The translations under genes and the position numbers were made by a program. From positions 1 to 5,679 of the forward strand of contig URUI01000100.1 in NCBI GenBank assembly GCA_900551015.1: DNA of 5,679 nucleotides, given 5' to 3'. Below, piece after piece: positions 5,430 through 5,679 of the stretch (within the stretch, counting starts at the first letter, position 1; each line of letters begins with the position of its first letter). The notes under the pieces were generated by a model. It was not told the origin of the DNA. It ran no database searches and saw only the letters and a list, made by a program, of their open reading frames with translations. This DNA comes from an uncultured Collinsella sp. (GTDB lineage Bacteria; Actinomycetota; Coriobacteriia; Coriobacteriales; Coriobacteriaceae).

Positions 5430-5679
5430 TTACGCCTCTGGCACCTGACCAGTAGCCAAGATCTGCTCGAGTGCGTCCTCATCTAGCACGGGCACGCCCA
5501 GCTGCTCGGCCTTGGTAAGCTTTGAGCCCGCTTTGGGGCCGGCGACCAGATAGCTCGTCTTCTTCGACACGCTGCCCGAAACCTTGGCGCCGAGCACCTT
5601 GAGCGCCGCGCCCGCCTCGTCGCGAGTGCGGTTGACGAGCGTGCCGGTGAGCACGAAGGTCAGGCCCGCAAGCGGCTGT
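5430..5679 (-). CDS. ligA: NAD+-dependent DNA ligase LigA, C-terminal BRCT domain (N-terminus outside window)
   Basis: LigA seals nicks between Okazaki fragments and in repair using NAD+. Only the last 82 residues are visible; the frame runs open to the right edge, so the start lies outside. They form the C-terminal BRCT domain: PLAGLTFVLTGTL, then a helix (RTRDEAGAALKVLGAKVS), the SVSKKTSYLVAG strand, AGSKLTKAEQLGVPVLDE and a short tail ending PEA. The GTG at 5654 lies inside the first BRCT strand and is not a real start. The adenylation, OB-fold, zinc-finger and HhH domains should follow beyond the window. A lone BRCT protein is a remote alternative, but the GSKLxKAxxLGVPVLDE motif is characteristic of LigA. 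Stop is TAA, converging on merR. Confidence 0.93.
   Translation of the reverse strand, partial: QPLAGLTFVLTGTLVNRTRDEAGAALKVLGAKVSGSVSKKTSYLVAGPKAGSKLTKAEQLGVPVLDEDALEQILATGQVPEA

Overview
The window looks like chromosomal DNA from a high-GC actinomycete of the class Coriobacteriia, most likely Collinsella or a close relative. This is an inference from base composition, codon use and the character of the proteins; no 16S or other phylogenetic marker is present. Every gene is a conventional bacterial CDS, and most have clear Shine-Dalgarno sites.

Left part (1-1531, minus strand): a molybdenum-cofactor operon. moaA (radical SAM GTP 3',8-cyclase) is followed after 4 bp by moaC (cyclic pyranopterin monophosphate synthase), which is cut by the left edge. 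Together the two enzymes convert GTP to cPMP, the first committed steps of molybdopterin synthesis.

Middle part (1666-2970): a 345-codon minus-strand gene lies between two nearly identical 63-bp palindromes (61 of 63 bases match, same orientation, 1242 bp apart). Its C-terminal half carries the residue pattern of the DUF559/Vsr-like PD-(D/E)xK nuclease fold also found in AbiEi-family proteins, but no HTH and no toxin partner is visible. The palindromes are not ordinary terminators: they lack U-tracts, and one lies between divergent genes. The repeat-gene-repeat arrangement is the most unusual thing here and could be a small mobile or recombination cassette.

Right part (3051-5410, plus strand): a MATE-family multidrug exporter is followed by a BmrR-type MerR activator with a C-terminal drug-sensing domain. 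A promoter upstream of the MATE gene has the long 19-bp spacer and internal dyad typical of MerR-controlled promoters, which suggests a self-contained drug-sensing efflux operon. A perfect 16-bp-stem hairpin closes it and probably also terminates the converging minus-strand ligA, of which only the C-terminal BRCT domain is in the window.
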